Notes under the pieces: generated by a model
Databases searched by the model: none
What the model was told of the DNA's origin: nothing
Seen by the model: the letters and a program-made list of their open reading frames with translations, nothing else
Made by a program: the position numbers and the translations under genes
Shown here: piece by piece, positions 26,977 through 35,261 of the stretch
How positions within the stretch are numbered: the stretch's first letter is position 1
Layout of the letters: every line of letters starts with the position of its first letter
NCBI RefSeq assembly: GCF_900095745.1
Contig: NZ_FMIR01000017.1
Location: 434,001 to 498,000 of the forward strand
Source: Microbacterium oxydans
GTDB taxonomy: Bacteria > Actinomycetota > Actinomycetes > Actinomycetales > Microbacteriaceae
DNA: 64,000 nucleotides
Reading direction: 5' to 3'

Positions 26977-28026
26977 ATGGCAGTGAACGCGGCAGAGCGC
27001 AGCGCGATGGATCGCGCGCTCCAGCTCGCCACGCGCGGACCGCGCGGGGCGAACCCGCAGGTCGGCGCGGTCATCCTCTCCCCCGATGGCACGGTCCTCG
27101 CCGAGGGCTGGCATCAGGGAGCCGGGACACCGCACGCCGAGGTCGACGCGCTCTCGAAGCTCGCACCCGGCGACGCCCGCGGCGCCACTGCCGTCGTGAC
27201 GCTCGAGCCCTGCAATCACACCGGACGCACCGGGCCCTGCGCCGTCGCGCTGATCGAGGCAGGGGTCGCCAGAGTCGTGTACGCCCTCGACGATCCCGGC
27301 GCCGAATCAGGAGGCGGAGCGGAGCGCCTGCGCGCCGCCGGCGTCGACGTCGACTCGGGTGAGCAGGCGGATGCCGCGCATGCCCTGATCGACGGCTGGC
27401 TGACGGCACAACGCCTGGGACGCCCGCACATCACGGTCAAGTGGGCGCAGAGCCTCGACGGTCGCGCCGCTGCCGCCGACGGCTCGAGCCAGTGGATCAC
27501 GGGACCGGCCGCTCGGGCCGACGTGCACCACCGCCGCGCGGAGGCCGACGCGATCGTCGTCGGCACCGGCACCGTGCTCGCCGACGACCCGGCTCTCACC
27601 GCCCGCGACGGCGACGCTCTGCTGCCGCACCAGCCCGTCCCGGTCGTCATCGGTTCGCGCCCGACGCCGACGGACGCCGCCGTGCACCGTCATCCGCACT
27701 CCCCACTCTTCTACGACACCCACGATCTGCACGCGGTGACCGCCGATCTGCACGCGCGTGGCATCCAGCGCGTCTTCGTCGAGGGTGGGCCGACCCTGGC
27801 CAGCGCCTTCATCCAGGCGGGCCTAGCCGACCGGGTGCTCGCCTACATCGCGCCGGTGCTGCTCGGCGGCGACAAGCTCGCCCTCGGCGACATCGGCGTC
27901 GCATCGATCGACCATGCGCGCCGCCTCACGATCGACGAATGGGTCCCCCTCGGACCCGATCTGCTCGCCGTCGCACGCCCCGCAGCACCGACAGACCCTC
28001 AGAACCAGAACGAAGGAGCCGCCTGA
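26977..28026 (+). CDS. ribD: Bifunctional riboflavin deaminase/reductase RibD
   Basis: Second and third steps of riboflavin synthesis: deamination of the diaminopyrimidine, then ribosyl side-chain reduction with NADPH. The N-terminal cytidine-deaminase fold has the zinc site HAEVDAL and PCNHTGRTGPC. The C-terminal reductase domain (from about residue 150) has ITVKWAQSLDGRAAAADGSSQWITG, DAIVVGTGTVLADDP and VFVEGGPTLASAFIQAGLADR. ATG 26977 has a strong SD GAGGAGGA. Its stop overlaps the next start (TGATG). Confidence 0.96.
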   Translation: MAVNAAERSAMDRALQLATRGPRGANPQVGAVILSPDGTVLAEGWHQGAGTPHAEVDALSKLAPGDARGATAVVTLEPCNHTGRTGPCAVALIEAGVARVVYALDDPGAESGGGAERLRAAGVDVDSGEQADAAHALIDGWLTAQRLGRPHITVKWAQSLDGRAAAADGSSQWITGPAARADVHHRRAEADAIVVGTGTVLADDPALTARDGDALLPHQPVPVVIGSRPTPTDAAVHRHPHSPLFYDTHDLHAVTADLHARGIQRVFVEGGPTLASAFIQAGLADRVLAYIAPVLLGGDKLALGDIGVASIDHARRLTIDEWVPLGPDLLAVARPAAPTDPQNQNEGAA

Positions 28027-28655
28027 TGTTCACCGGAATCATCGAGGAGATGGGCGAGATCACCGCGATCGCGCCCGCGGGCGACGGCTGGCGCCTGACC
28101 GTGCGCGCCCCCCGCGCGGCAGCGGATGCCGTGCACGGCGAGTCCATCGCCGTCTCGGGCGTGTGCCTCACGGTCGTCGGCTCGACTGCCGACACCTTCG
28201 ACACCGACGTGATGAAGCAGACGCTCGACGTCGCCGCGATCGGCTCGGCGACGGTCGGCACCCGCGTCAACATCGAGAAGGCCATGCCTGTCGGTGCACG
28301 ACTGGGCGGACACATCGTGCAGGGTCATGTCGACGGAGTCGGCGACGTGCTCGAGGTGCGACCCGGTGCCCAGTGGAGCGTGCTGCGCATCAGCCTGCCG
28401 ACTGACCTCGCCCCGCTCGTGGTCGACAAGGGCTCCATCTCGGTCGACGGAACGTCACTGACCGTGAGTGCCGTCAGCGAGCCCGCCGACCCCTCCCCGT
28501 GGTTCGAGGTCTCGCTGATCCCGGAGACCCTCGCCGCGACCACCCTCGGCAGCCGAGCGGTCGGCGACCGTGTGAACCTCGAGACCGACATCCTCGCCCG
28601 TCACGTCGAGCGCCTGCTCGCGTTCCGCGCCGCACCGGAAGGAGGCTCGCGATGA
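28026..28655 (+). CDS. ribE: Riboflavin synthase, alpha subunit
   Basis: Dismutates two 6,7-dimethyl-8-ribityllumazines to riboflavin; forms a trimer. The 209-aa protein has two tandem lumazine-binding domains. MFTGIIEEMGEI is the standard N-terminus. ESIAVSGVCLTV and GGHIVQGHVDGVG lie in the first repeat; GSISVDGTSLTV and NLETDILARHVERL lie in the second. ATG 28026 shares its first base with the last base of the ribD stop. The gene is called ribC in some genomes. Confidence 0.96.
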   Translation: MFTGIIEEMGEITAIAPAGDGWRLTVRAPRAAADAVHGESIAVSGVCLTVVGSTADTFDTDVMKQTLDVAAIGSATVGTRVNIEKAMPVGARLGGHIVQGHVDGVGDVLEVRPGAQWSVLRISLPTDLAPLVVDKGSISVDGTSLTVSAVSEPADPSPWFEVSLIPETLAATTLGSRAVGDRVNLETDILARHVERLLAFRAAPEGGSR

Positions 28656-29920
28656 GCCTTTCCACCATCGCCGAGGCCCTGGAGGCGCTGCGCGCCGGGC
28701 GCCCCGTGCTCGTCGCTGACGACGAGAATCGCGAGAACGAGGGCGACGTGATCCTGTCGGCTGAGCTGGCCACGCCCGAATGGGTGGCGTGGACGGTGCG
28801 CTGGTCGTCCGGCTTCATCTGCGCGCCGATGCCGACCGACCTCGCCGACCATCTGAACCTGCCGCCGATGGTGGCCGCCAGCGAAGACGCCCGCTCCACC
28901 GCCTACACGGTGAGTGTGGACGCGGCCGAGGGCGTCACCACCGGCATCAGCGCCCACGACCGCGCGCACACGCTGAACGTGCTGGCGAACCCGGGATCGA
29001 CGGCGACCAGCATCATCCGTCCGGGCCACGTCCTGCCGCTGCGCGCCGTCGACGGCGGCGTGCGCGAGCGCAGCGGTCACACCGAGGCCGCCGTCGAGCT
29101 GATGAAGCTCGCGGGCCTGCGGCCGGTCGGTGCGATCGCCGAGGTGGTCGCCGAAGACGGCAGCATGATGCGTCTCCCCGGCCTGATCGACCTCGGAGCG
29201 CGCGACGGCGTGCCGGTCATCACGATCGAGCAGCTCATCGCGCACCTCAACGAGATCGATCCCGAAGGCGCCACTCCCTCGGCGCATCGCGGGCGCCGCG
29301 TGAGCCTGCGCGCTGACGCCACGGTGCCGACGACCCACGGGGTCTTCCGGTTCCTCGCCTACAAGGACCGGGTGACGGGGACCGACCACATCGCCGTCGT
29401 CTCGGGCGAGCTCGGCGAGACGGCCCTCGTGCGCGTGCACTCGGAGTGCCTGACCGGCGAGGCGTTCGGCTCGCTGAAGTGCGAGTGCGGACCGCAACTG
29501 GACTCGGCGCTCGATGCGATCGAGAAGCAGGGCGGCGTCGTCATCTACATGCGCGGGCACGAGGGACGCGGCATCGGCCTCATCAACAAGCTGCGGGCCT
29601 ACAGCCTGCAGGAAGAGGGCCTCGACACGGTCGACGCGAACCTCGCCCTCGGGCTGCCGGCTGACGCACGCGACTACGCCGCGGCAGCGGGCATCCTCGC
29701 CGATCTGGGCGTGTCGAAGGTGCGGCTGCTGACGAACAACACCGACAAGGTGGAACAGCTGCGCGAGCTGGGACTCGACGTCATCGAGCAGGTCCCCCTG
29801 ATCGTGGGCGTCGGACCGAACAACCATCAGTACCTGGAGACCAAGCGTGACCGGATGGGTCACATCATCGGCGAAGCGGAACTCGCAGAGGCGCTCGCCC
29901 ACGGGAAGGACGAGAAATGA
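28652..29920 (+). CDS. ribBA: Bifunctional DHBP synthase / GTP cyclohydrolase II
   Basis: Supplies both precursors of the pathway. The N-terminal RibB domain (residues about 1-205) makes 3,4-dihydroxy-2-butanone-4-phosphate from ribulose-5-phosphate, with DDENRENEGDVI and RPGHVLPLRA...RSGHTEAAVEL. The C-terminal RibA domain (about 206-422) opens GTP, with the zinc Cys residues in HSECLTGEAFGSLKCECGPQL and the catalytic HEGRGIGLINKLRAY. At 422 aa it is a full fusion. ATG 28652 overlaps the ribE stop (ATGA), and the stop overlaps ribH (ATGA). Confidence 0.97.
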   Translation: MSLSTIAEALEALRAGRPVLVADDENRENEGDVILSAELATPEWVAWTVRWSSGFICAPMPTDLADHLNLPPMVAASEDARSTAYTVSVDAAEGVTTGISAHDRAHTLNVLANPGSTATSIIRPGHVLPLRAVDGGVRERSGHTEAAVELMKLAGLRPVGAIAEVVAEDGSMMRLPGLIDLGARDGVPVITIEQLIAHLNEIDPEGATPSAHRGRRVSLRADATVPTTHGVFRFLAYKDRVTGTDHIAVVSGELGETALVRVHSECLTGEAFGSLKCECGPQLDSALDAIEKQGGVVIYMRGHEGRGIGLINKLRAYSLQEEGLDTVDANLALGLPADARDYAAAAGILADLGVSKVRLLTNNTDKVEQLRELGLDVIEQVPLIVGVGPNNHQYLETKRDRMGHIIGEAELAEALAHGKDEK

Positions 29921-30390
29921 GCGGCGCAGGAGCACCCGAGACCGGCGACATCGATGGACGCGGTCTGAACGTCGTGATCGTCGCCGGCACCTGGCACGAG
30001 ACCATCTCGAACGGCCTGATCGCCGGCGCGGAGCGCGTGCTGAATGAGGCGCAGGCCTCGCACCGCCTCGTGCGGGTGCCCGGCTCGTTCGAGCTCGCTC
30101 TCGCCGCGCAGGCCGCCTTCGCCGGCGGCGCCGACGCGGTCGTCGCACTCGGCGTCATCATCCGCGGCGGCACCCCGCACTTCGAGTACGTGTCGGCGGC
30201 GACCACCGACGGCCTCACCCGCGTCGCGCTCGATGCCGGCAAGCCGGTCGGGTTCGGCGTGCTGACCCTCGATGACGAGCAGCAGGGCCTCGACCGCGCG
30301 GGCCTCGAAGGCTCCAAGGAGGACAAGGGTGCCGAGGCGGCGGACGCCGCACTGCGCACCGCACTTGTCGTCCGGGAGCTGCGCGGCTGA
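29917..30390 (+). CDS. ribH: 6,7-dimethyl-8-ribityllumazine synthase
   Basis: Condenses the ribityl diaminouracil with dihydroxybutanone phosphate; assembles into an icosahedral or pentameric shell. The 157-aa protein has VVIVAGTWHETISNGLIAGAE, VRVPGSFELALAAQ, ALGVIIRGGTPHFEYVSAA (with the catalytic His) and PVGFGVLTLDDEQQGLDRAG. It is the last gene of ribD-ribE-ribBA-ribH. A 12-bp palindrome (GTCGGGCCCGAC, 30391-30402) follows the stop directly and may end transcription. Confidence 0.96.
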   Translation: MSGAGAPETGDIDGRGLNVVIVAGTWHETISNGLIAGAERVLNEAQASHRLVRVPGSFELALAAQAAFAGGADAVVALGVIIRGGTPHFEYVSAATTDGLTRVALDAGKPVGFGVLTLDDEQQGLDRAGLEGSKEDKGAEAADAALRTALVVRELRG

Positions 30391-30405
30391 GTCGGGCCCG
30401 ACTGC

Positions 30406-30424
30406 GCAGGTCAGCCTGACCTTG
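30406..30424. promoter_or_regulatory. DtxR/IdeR iron-box-like palindrome
   Basis: AGGTCAG-C-CTGACCT (30408-30422) is a perfect 7-bp inverted repeat. It matches 13 of 19 positions of the recalled TWAGGTWAGSCTWACCTWA iron-box consensus and sits just upstream of where the -35 of the 30462 gene should lie. DtxR/IdeR-type repressors bind such sites with Fe2+. Assignment by eye only. Confidence 0.45.
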
Positions 30425-30449
30425 CTAGCGCAGACCGACCTCCACCTCC

Positions 30450-30455
30450 TACGGT
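30450..30455 (+). promoter_or_regulatory. -10 element of a leaderless promoter (small membrane protein)
   Basis: TACGGT, six bases before ATG 30462, downstream of the iron-box-like palindrome. Confidence 0.4.
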
Positions 30456-30461
30456 GAGGGC

Positions 30462-30815
30462 ATGGAGACCCTGCGCCACATCGTGCTGTTCGTCCACCTC
30501 ATCGGCTTCGCCGTGCTCTTCGGGGCGTGGGCGGTCCAGGCGTTCGGCGGCAAGCGCGAGTTCACTCGTCTGATGAACATCGGCATGGCGATCGCCGCGG
30601 TCGCCGGCCTCGCTCTCGCCGCCCCCTGGGGAATCTCGTACGAGCTCAACTACGTCAAGATCGGCGTCAAGCTCGTGATCCTGCTCGTCATCGGTGCGCT
30701 GCTCGGAATCGGCCTGGGCCGTCAGCGCCGCGGAGCAGCCATCCCGCCGGCGGTGTTCTGGCTCGTCGGCATCCTCACCGCCGCCAACGCCGCCATCGCC
30801 GCGATCTGGCGCTGA
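30462..30815 (+). CDS. Small conserved membrane protein, function unknown
   Basis: A 117-aa protein with four predicted transmembrane helices: residues about 7-27, 38-55, 65-85 and 95-115. The loop after helix 1 is basic (GGKREFTR). The layout resembles small integral membrane proteins common in Actinobacteria without known function. It stands alone between ribH and the convergent LacI gene. An iron-box-like palindrome in its promoter suggests control by iron, which would be the only clue to its role. Confidence 0.8.
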   Translation: METLRHIVLFVHLIGFAVLFGAWAVQAFGGKREFTRLMNIGMAIAAVAGLALAAPWGISYELNYVKIGVKLVILLVIGALLGIGLGRQRRGAAIPPAVFWLVGILTAANAAIAAIWR

Positions 30816-30819
30816 GCGC

Positions 30820-31863
30820 TCAGCGCCTCCGCGGCGCCGCCGTGCTCTCGCGCACGATCAGCTCGGTGCTCACGAGCGGCGTCTGCTGACGTCCGGTGCC
30901 GTCGAGCTCGGCGAGCAGTGCGTCCACCGCGAGGGCCCCGACCCGCTCCGGATACTGCTGCACGGTCGTCAGCGGCGGCCACAGCTGCGCGGCATCCGGC
31001 AATCCGTCGAATCCGACGAGGCTCACATCTCCCGGCACCTCGCGTCCGGCCTCCCGGAACGCGCGGAGCACGCCGATCGCCATCTGGTCGTTCGCCGCGA
31101 ACACCGCGGTGACGCCGTCGATCTCACGGAGCCGGAGACCCGCCACGTACCCCGAGGCGGCCGACCAGTCGCCCTGCAACGGTTCCGGCACCGGGCGTCG
31201 GTGCTTCTCGAGCGTCTCCCGCCAGGCATCGCGACGCCGTTCCGCGGAGTACGAGCGCGCGGGACCGGTGACGTGCCACACCGTGTCGTGTCCGAGTTCG
31301 AGCAGATGCTCGGTCGCCAGCCGCGCACCCTGCGCCTGGTCGGTGTCGACGAACGGAAGCGTCTCGCCGCGATTGGAGTCGACGAACACCACGGGCAGGG
31401 CATCGGGGATCTCGATGTCGGCCTCGTCGAGCTGGTGTGCCTCGATCACGATGATGATGCCGTCGACCGCGTGCTCCTCCAGGCGCCGGAACGCACCGGC
31501 CACGGTCTCGCCGGCACTCGACTCCACGGGGATGAGGGTGAGCGCGTAGCCGAGCTGGGCGGCGCGCACCGCGATCGCGTCGAGCGTGCGCTGGTTGCCG
31601 TAGGAGCTGAACGAGAACATCACGACGCCGATGGTGCGGAATCGCCCTGATCGCAGCGCGCGGGCGGCACTGTTGGGTCGGTAGCCGAGGCTCTGCATGG
31701 CGGCCTCGACGCGCTCGCGGGTGGTGGCGCCGACGTATCCCCTGGCGTTCACGACGCGAGAGACCGTCTGTCCGGAGACGCCCGCCTCACGGGCGACGTC
31801 TTCCATCGAAGGCTCACGACGACGTGCCGACGTCTCTGTCGGTTGCTCTGGGGTCACGATCAC
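30820..31863 (-). CDS. LacI family transcriptional repressor
   Basis: A 347-aa repressor. The DNA-binding helix-turn-helix is MEDVAREAGVSGQTVSRVVN, followed by the hinge helix RPNSAARALRSGR and a periplasmic-binding-protein-like sensor domain (FVDTDQAQGARLATEHLLELGH; VSLVGFDGLPDAA). It faces a sugar ABC importer and beta-galactosidase operon, so the inducer is probably a galactoside or galactose. The start is uncertain: GTG 31863 has GAGG six bases upstream, GTG 31857 is close, and the longest frame starts inside the operator and is rejected. Two operator copies lie between it and the operon. Confidence 0.93.
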   Translation of the reverse strand: MIVTPEQPTETSARRREPSMEDVAREAGVSGQTVSRVVNARGYVGATTRERVEAAMQSLGYRPNSAARALRSGRFRTIGVVMFSFSSYGNQRTLDAIAVRAAQLGYALTLIPVESSAGETVAGAFRRLEEHAVDGIIIVIEAHQLDEADIEIPDALPVVFVDSNRGETLPFVDTDQAQGARLATEHLLELGHDTVWHVTGPARSYSAERRRDAWRETLEKHRRPVPEPLQGDWSAASGYVAGLRLREIDGVTAVFAANDQMAIGVLRAFREAGREVPGDVSLVGFDGLPDAAQLWPPLTTVQQYPERVGALAVDALLAELDGTGRQQTPLVSTELIVRESTAAPRRR

Positions 31864-31872
31864 CCATCCCCT

Positions 31873-31893
31873 CATATGTTGACGTTGACACAC
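31873..31893. promoter_or_regulatory. LacI operator copy 1 (proximal to the repressor gene)
   Basis: A 21-bp sequence identical to the copy at 31907-31927. Its core TGTTGACGTTGACA has the TGT...ACGT...ACA symmetry of actinobacterial LacI-type operators. It ends only 9 bases before the repressor start, so binding would block the repressor's own transcription. Confidence 0.8.
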
Positions 31894-31906
31894 TAGCAGC
31901 GCATCG

Positions 31907-31927
31907 CATATGTTGACGTTGACACAC
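31907..31927. promoter_or_regulatory. LacI operator copy 2 (proximal to the transporter operon)
   Basis: A perfect direct repeat of the 31873-31893 site, 13 bases away (34-bp period, about three helical turns), so two repressor dimers could sit on the same face. It lies 38 bases before the first permease start. Confidence 0.8.
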
Positions 31928-31965
31928 GGCGCACGGTGCGCCCGGAACGTAAGAAGGAATCGTCG

Positions 31966-32883
31966 ATGACGACTGAAACCCCCGTCGCCCTGGGTGCCCC
32001 CGGCATCCGGCGCCGCGACAAGCGCGACTGGAAGGGCTGGGCCTTCGTCGGCCCGTTCATGGTCGTGTTCGCCCTGGTGTTCCTGACACCGCTCGCCTAC
32101 GCGCTGTACCTGAGCTTCTTCCAGGAGAAGCTCATCGGCGGCACCGCCTTCGTCGGGCTGGACAACTACGTCCGCGCGCTCACCGACCCGCAGTTCTGGG
32201 AGGCGTTCGGTCGCGTGCTGATCTTCCTCGTCGTGCAGGTGCCGATCATGCTGGTCCTCGCCCTCGGCGCCGCCCTCGCCATCGACAGCGCACGCCTGCG
32301 CGGAGCATCGTTCTTCCGCATCCTCATCTTCCTGCCCTACGCGGTACCCGCCGTCGTGGCGGTGCTGATGTGGGGCTACATCTACGGCGACCAGTTCGGG
32401 CTCACGAGCAACATCAACGACTTCCTCGGAGTCGACGCGATCACGCCGTTCGCCAAGGAATGGATGCTGGTCTCGATCGGCAACATCGTCACGTGGGAGT
32501 TCGTCGGCTACAACATGCTGATCTTCTACTCATCGCTCAAGAGCATCCCGACCGACATGTACGAGGCCGCCTCCCTCGACGGCGCGGGGGCATGGCGCAC
32601 GATCTTCTCGATCAAGATCCCCTCCGTGCGCGGCGCGCTCGTGATCGCGACGATCTTCTCGATCATCGGCAGCTTCCAGCTCTTCAACGAGCCGAACATC
32701 CTGCGGCCCCTGGCTCCGAACGTGATCACCACGTTCTTCACGCCGAACATGTACGCCTACAACCTGTCGTTCGCCGGACAGCAGTTCAACTACGCCGCCA
32801 CGATCGCCATCATCATGGGCATCATCACCGCGGTCATCGCCTACGTCGTGCAGCTGCGCGGCTCGAAGTCGGAGGTGCGCTGA
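31966..32883 (+). CDS. Sugar ABC transporter permease (MalF type)
   Basis: A 305-aa inner-membrane permease of a CUT1 carbohydrate importer, six predicted helices (first: GWAFVGPFMVVFALVFLTPLAYALYL). The cytoplasmic EAA loop EAASLDGAGAWRTIFSIKIP docks the ATPase. ATG 31966 has AGAAGGA upstream, and the downstream start follows its stop by one base. No ATPase gene is in the operon, as usual for actinobacterial CUT1 importers that share MsiK. LacI-controlled together with the next three genes. Confidence 0.92.
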   Translation: MTTETPVALGAPGIRRRDKRDWKGWAFVGPFMVVFALVFLTPLAYALYLSFFQEKLIGGTAFVGLDNYVRALTDPQFWEAFGRVLIFLVVQVPIMLVLALGAALAIDSARLRGASFFRILIFLPYAVPAVVAVLMWGYIYGDQFGLTSNINDFLGVDAITPFAKEWMLVSIGNIVTWEFVGYNMLIFYSSLKSIPTDMYEAASLDGAGAWRTIFSIKIPSVRGALVIATIFSIIGSFQLFNEPNILRPLAPNVITTFFTPNMYAYNLSFAGQQFNYAATIAIIMGIITAVIAYVVQLRGSKSEVR

Positions 32884-32884
32884 C

Positions 32885-33775
32885 ATGGCACTCCCCCTCG
32901 CCCGCCCCTCTCGCCGTCGCCACGATCCGCTGAACCCGCGCAAGTCCAACACGCTGCTGATCGTCATGATCGTCTACGCGCTGTACACGCTCGTGCCCCT
33001 GGTCTGGCTGCTGTTCAGCTCCACCAAGACGCAGGCGGGACTCTTCAGCTCGTTCGGCCTCTGGTTCTCCGATGACTTCGCGTTCTTCGACAACCTCGTC
33101 GCCACGTTCTCGTACCGCGACGGCATCTTCCTGCGCTGGCTCGGCAACACGCTCCTGTACGTCGTCGTCGGTGCAGGCGGGGCGACACTGCTCGCCACGT
33201 TGGCCGGCTACGGCCTCGCGAAGTTCCGTTTCCCCGGCCGGCGCGCGGTCTTCGCCGTCGTCCTCGGAGCGGTCGCCGTTCCCGGCACCGCGCTCGCCGT
33301 CCCGACGTTCCTGCTGTTCAGCGAGCTGGGCCTGACCAACACCCCCTGGGCCGTGATCATCCCGTCTCTCATCAGCCCCTTCGGGCTGTATCTGATCTGG
33401 GTGTTCGCCTCCGAGTCCGTGCCGACCGAGCTGCTGGAGGCCGCGCGCATCGACGGCGCCGGAGAGTTCCGGACCTTCTTCACGATCTCGATGCGCCTGC
33501 TCGCGCCCGGCATCGTGACGGTCGCGCTGTTCACGGTCGTGGCGACCTGGAACAACTACTTCCTGCCGCTGATCATGCTGTCGGATCCCGCCTGGTATCC
33601 GCTCACGGTCGGTCTGAACCAATGGAGCGCCCAGGCCATCGGCGCCGGCTCCCAGCCGATCTACAACCTCGTGATCATGGGCTCGCTGCTCACGATCATC
33701 CCGATCGTCATCGCCTTCCTGCTGCTGCAGCGCTTCTGGCAGTCAGGTCTCACCGCGGGCAGCGTCAAGCAGTAG
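32885..33775 (+). CDS. Sugar ABC transporter permease (MalG type)
   Basis: The second permease of the CUT1 importer, 296 aa and six helices. The EAA loop is EAARIDGAGEFRTFFTISM. The N-terminus (LLIVMIVYALYTLVPLVWLLFSS) and the C-terminal WQSGLTAGSVKQ are typical of MalG-like partners. It starts one base after the stop of the first permease. Confidence 0.93.
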   Translation: MALPLARPSRRRHDPLNPRKSNTLLIVMIVYALYTLVPLVWLLFSSTKTQAGLFSSFGLWFSDDFAFFDNLVATFSYRDGIFLRWLGNTLLYVVVGAGGATLLATLAGYGLAKFRFPGRRAVFAVVLGAVAVPGTALAVPTFLLFSELGLTNTPWAVIIPSLISPFGLYLIWVFASESVPTELLEAARIDGAGEFRTFFTISMRLLAPGIVTVALFTVVATWNNYFLPLIMLSDPAWYPLTVGLNQWSAQAIGAGSQPIYNLVIMGSLLTIIPIVIAFLLLQRFWQSGLTAGSVKQ

Positions 33776-33840
33776 CCCCGCACTCCTTCCTCACCCCCTC
33801 GCGATCCGATGCTGGACCGCACCCCCGAAAGGACACAGCA

Positions 33841-35196
33841 ATGAAGCACCTTCCCTCACCGACACGGCGCACCCTCGCGGTGCTCGCCGCAGGAACCGTG
33901 GCAGCACTGGCGCTGGCCGGCTGCAGCACCGGCGGCGACGCGGGCAGCGGATCCGGTTCCGGATCCGGCTCCTTCGACTCCGTCGAGGCTGCACTCGAGA
34001 AGGGCGGCGAGATCACGTACTGGTCGTGGACGCCGTCTGCCGAGGCCCAGGTCGAGGCGTTCCAGAAGGAATACCCGAACGTCAAGGTCAACCTCGTCAA
34101 CGCCGGCACCAACAACGAGGAGTACACGAAGCTGCAGAACGCGATCAAGGCGGGCTCCGGAGCCCCCGACGTCGTGCAGGTCGAGTACTACGCCTTGCCG
34201 CAGTTCGCCCTGACCGACGCCTTCGCCGACCTGTCGAAGTACGGGTTCGCCGACTTCGAGGACGACTACACCGCATCCACCTGGAACTCGGTCACCAGCG
34301 GCGACGCCATCTACGGCCTGCCGCAGGACTCCGGCCCCATGGCGCTGTTCTACAACAAGACCGTGTTCGACGCCGCGGGCGTCGAAGTGCCGACCACCTG
34401 GGACGAGTACTACGAGGCGGCGAAGAAGATCCACGCCGCGAACCCCGACGCCTACATCACCAACGACACCGGCGACGCCGGCTTCGCGACCTCCATGATC
34501 TGGCAGGCCGGCGGCAAGCCGTTCGAGACCTCGGGCACCGACGTCACGATCGACCTGCAGGACGAGGGATCGAAGAAGTGGACCGAGAACTGGAACCGCC
34601 TCGTCGAGGAAGACCTGGTCGCGCCGTACGGCAGCTGGAGCGACGAGTGGTTCCGCGGCCTCGGTGACGGCAGCCTCGCCACCCTCGTGATCGGCGCGTG
34701 GATGCCCGGCAACCTCATCACCGGCGCCCCCGACGGCGCCGGCGACTGGCGCGTCGCCCCGATGCCGACCTACGACGGCACCCCGGCGAGCGCCGAGAAC
34801 GGCGGTGGCGGCCAGGCCGTCACGACGCAGAGCAAGAACCCGGAGTTGGCGGCCGGCTTCCTGTGGTGGCTGAACAACTCGGAGGAGAGCATCTCGATCT
34901 TCCTCGAGTCAGGCGGCTTCCCGTCGACGACCGCCGAGCTCTCCAGCGAGGAATTCCTCGCCGATGCTCCGGAGTACTTCGGCGGCCAGAAGATCAACGA
35001 GGTCCTCGCGGCCGCAGCCGACGACGTGGTCGAGGACTGGAGCTACCTGCCCTACCAGGTGTACGCGAACAGCATCTTCGGCGACACCGTGGGCCAGTCG
35101 TACCAGAACGGCACCGACCTGAACGAGGGCCTGACGGCCTGGCAGGACGCACTGGTCGAGTACGGCAACGCCCAGGGCTTCACCGTCAACAAGTAA
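33841..35196 (+). CDS. Extracellular sugar-binding lipoprotein (family 1)
   Basis: A 451-aa solute-binding protein. The signal peptide ends in the lipobox LAGC with Cys28 as the lipidation site, followed by a Gly/Ser linker. GGEITYWSWTPSAEAQVEAFQKEYPN is the standard SBP_bac_1 start, and YGLPQDSGPMALFYNKTVFDAAGVEVPTTWDEYYEAAKKI is the hinge region. It delivers the sugar, probably a galactoside given the GH35 enzyme next door, to the two permeases. ATG 33841 has GAAAGGACA upstream. A strong hairpin follows the gene. Confidence 0.94.
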   Translation: MKHLPSPTRRTLAVLAAGTVAALALAGCSTGGDAGSGSGSGSGSFDSVEAALEKGGEITYWSWTPSAEAQVEAFQKEYPNVKVNLVNAGTNNEEYTKLQNAIKAGSGAPDVVQVEYYALPQFALTDAFADLSKYGFADFEDDYTASTWNSVTSGDAIYGLPQDSGPMALFYNKTVFDAAGVEVPTTWDEYYEAAKKIHAANPDAYITNDTGDAGFATSMIWQAGGKPFETSGTDVTIDLQDEGSKKWTENWNRLVEEDLVAPYGSWSDEWFRGLGDGSLATLVIGAWMPGNLITGAPDGAGDWRVAPMPTYDGTPASAENGGGGQAVTTQSKNPELAAGFLWWLNNSEESISIFLESGGFPSTTAELSSEEFLADAPEYFGGQKINEVLAAAADDVVEDWSYLPYQVYANSIFGDTVGQSYQNGTDLNEGLTAWQDALVEYGNAQGFTVNK

Positions 35197-35204
35197 CACC
35201 CGCG

Positions 35205-35236
35205 GCTGAGCCGGCCCCGTGCGGGGCCGGCTCAGC
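35205..35236 (+). terminator. Strong hairpin between binding protein and beta-galactosidase genes
   Basis: A perfect 14-bp stem (35205-35218 and 35223-35236) with a 4-base loop and no following T-run. Such hairpins stabilise the upstream binding-protein message and reduce read-through, giving more binding protein than enzyme. It could be a partial terminator or an mRNA stabiliser. Confidence 0.7.
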
Positions 35237-35261
35237 TCCTCGATCGAAAGCACTCCGACAC

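Noticed and set aside
30820..31893. LacI starting at GTG 31893
   Set aside because: The first codons are operator copy 1; the residues before GTG 31863 are not repressor-like.
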